Source: an uncultured Elusimicrobiales bacterium
GTDB lineage: Bacteria > Elusimicrobiota > Elusimicrobia > Elusimicrobiales > Elusimicrobiaceae
Length of the DNA stretch: 6,698 bases
NCBI GenBank assembly: GCA_934644855.1
Contig: CAKUDJ010000045.1
Location: 1 to 6,698 of the forward strand
Direction: 5' to 3'
Made by a program: the position numbers and the translations under genes. Below the pieces are notes generated by a model. The model did no database searches. It saw only the letters and a program-made list of their open reading frames with translations, and was not told the origin of the DNA. Of the stretch, positions 6,170 to 6,698 are shown piece after piece (position 1 is the stretch's first letter; every line of letters begins with the position of its first letter).

Positions 6170-6698
6170 ATGAAAGAAAAAACTATTTGCATCGTCACGC
6201 CGGACAGCCGCACCTATTACCGCGCTTTGCCGCTGGCTAAAGAATATTTGGATAAAGACCATAACGTCATCAACACCGCCGGGAAACTGCCCGACGGCCA
6301 ACTGGAACAGATTGAAGTGACTAATAAGACCGTCAAAACCTTAAAAAACGGGAAGATTGACGGCGTGTTGGAAGTTATCAACTTGGCGGAAAATGCCGTC
6401 ACTTTCAGTGAACTTTACCAAGACGGACAGTTGATTGATGTAAAAGACCGCACCGAACACGGCCGCCACATTAAGCCGGCACAGTTGGTGCCTAAAGCGT
6501 CGTTATACCCGGGCACGGTTATTAAAAGCAGCAAAGGCAGCCGCTCGTTTTATGTGCAAGGCAAAGAAGTAGCCGAGGAAACCCTTTCTTCCAGAGGGAC
6601 TACCGTGGAACTTTTAGGGCAAATCCCAGACGGGGAAGCCAAAGAATTTAACGAAAACGGCCAAGTAGTTATGGAAGCCGTTTACCAAAACAACCAAT
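6170..6698 (+). CDS. Uncharacterised protein with degenerate YwqK/MORN-type repeats (partial, 3' end missing)
   Basis: The frame is open from the ATG at 6170-6172 to the window end (176 codons plus one base). AAAGGA lies 6 nt before the start. I do not recognise the family. Residues 1-36 (MKEKTICIVTPDSRTYYRAL onward) form a charged N-terminus with no signal peptide or membrane segment. At least three stretches resemble the loose G-x-x-x-[EY]-x-x-x-G-x-[LV] pattern of MORN-variant (YwqK-like) repeats: KLPDGQLEQIEV (39-50), KNGKIDGVLEVINL to ELYQDGQLIDV (59-91), and GQIPDGEAKEF to NENGQVVMEAVYQNNQ (150-176). The last is the clearest. A separate segment, about 92-147, lies between them. YwqK-like proteins are sometimes annotated as antitoxins by homology, but nothing here shows a toxin partner. 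It is transcribed away from trxA across a 133-nt gap. Coding looks genuine from the ribosome binding site, the long open frame and the repeats; function is unknown. Confidence 0.75.
   Translation, partial: MKEKTICIVTPDSRTYYRALPLAKEYLDKDHNVINTAGKLPDGQLEQIEVTNKTVKTLKNGKIDGVLEVINLAENAVTFSELYQDGQLIDVKDRTEHGRHIKPAQLVPKASLYPGTVIKSSKGSRSFYVQGKEVAEETLSSRGTTVELLGQIPDGEAKEFNENGQVVMEAVYQNNQ

Noticed and set aside
6095..6402. Minus-strand open frames opposite the 6170 gene
   Set aside because: They overlap the plus-strand gene, which has a ribosome binding site and repeat structure; the minus frames have neither.
1..6698. CRISPR array, tRNA/rRNA gene, riboswitch, insertion sequence or defence island
   Set aside because: No regularly spaced repeats, cloverleaf, transposase, terminal inverted repeats or defence-type domains were seen; the genes are housekeeping apart from the one at the right edge.

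Overview
This is a bacterial chromosomal segment of core information-processing and housekeeping genes. Six genes lie on the minus strand, and one unrecognised gene leaves the window on the plus strand. Reading along the minus strand (high to low coordinates), the order is thioredoxin (trxA), DNA polymerase I (polA), dephospho-CoA kinase (coaE), transcription termination factor Rho (rho), ribosomal protein bL31 (rpmE) and the N-terminal part of peptide chain release factor 1 (prfA, cut by the left edge). The proteins are clearly bacterial, most starts have a purine-rich Shine-Dalgarno sequence, and base composition is moderate. I cannot fix the phylum from the sequence alone. A gut-associated Elusimicrobiota-like lineage is my impression from the gene set and the MORN-like protein, but that is only inference.

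Layout: polA and coaE overlap by 4 nt (ATGA), and coaE is followed after 19 nt by rho, so polA-coaE-rho looks like one transcript. trxA lies 88 nt upstream of polA, with a GC-rich hairpin between them. rho ends in a hairpin that contains its own stop codon, and rpmE then has its own candidate extended -10 promoter. rpmE is followed by a strong intrinsic terminator, then directly by a second terminator-like hairpin that ends only 22 nt before the prfA start codon. No gap without a gene exceeds 300 bases. I saw no tRNA, rRNA, CRISPR array, insertion sequence or transposase.

Together these genes cover translation (RF1, bL31), transcription termination (Rho), DNA repair and replication (Pol I), coenzyme A synthesis (CoaE) and thiol redox balance (TrxA). 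The plus-strand gene from 6170, divergent from trxA, encodes a protein with degenerate YwqK/MORN-type repeats and no assigned function.

Most of the window is ordinary. The points worth a second look are: a poly-A tract that appears to throw the Lys/Ala-rich tail of bL31 out of frame; the tandem terminators ahead of prfA; a Glu-to-Asp change at the steric-gate position of Pol I; a polA start with no Shine-Dalgarno sequence; and the repeat protein at the right edge. I found no convincing new multi-gene system.
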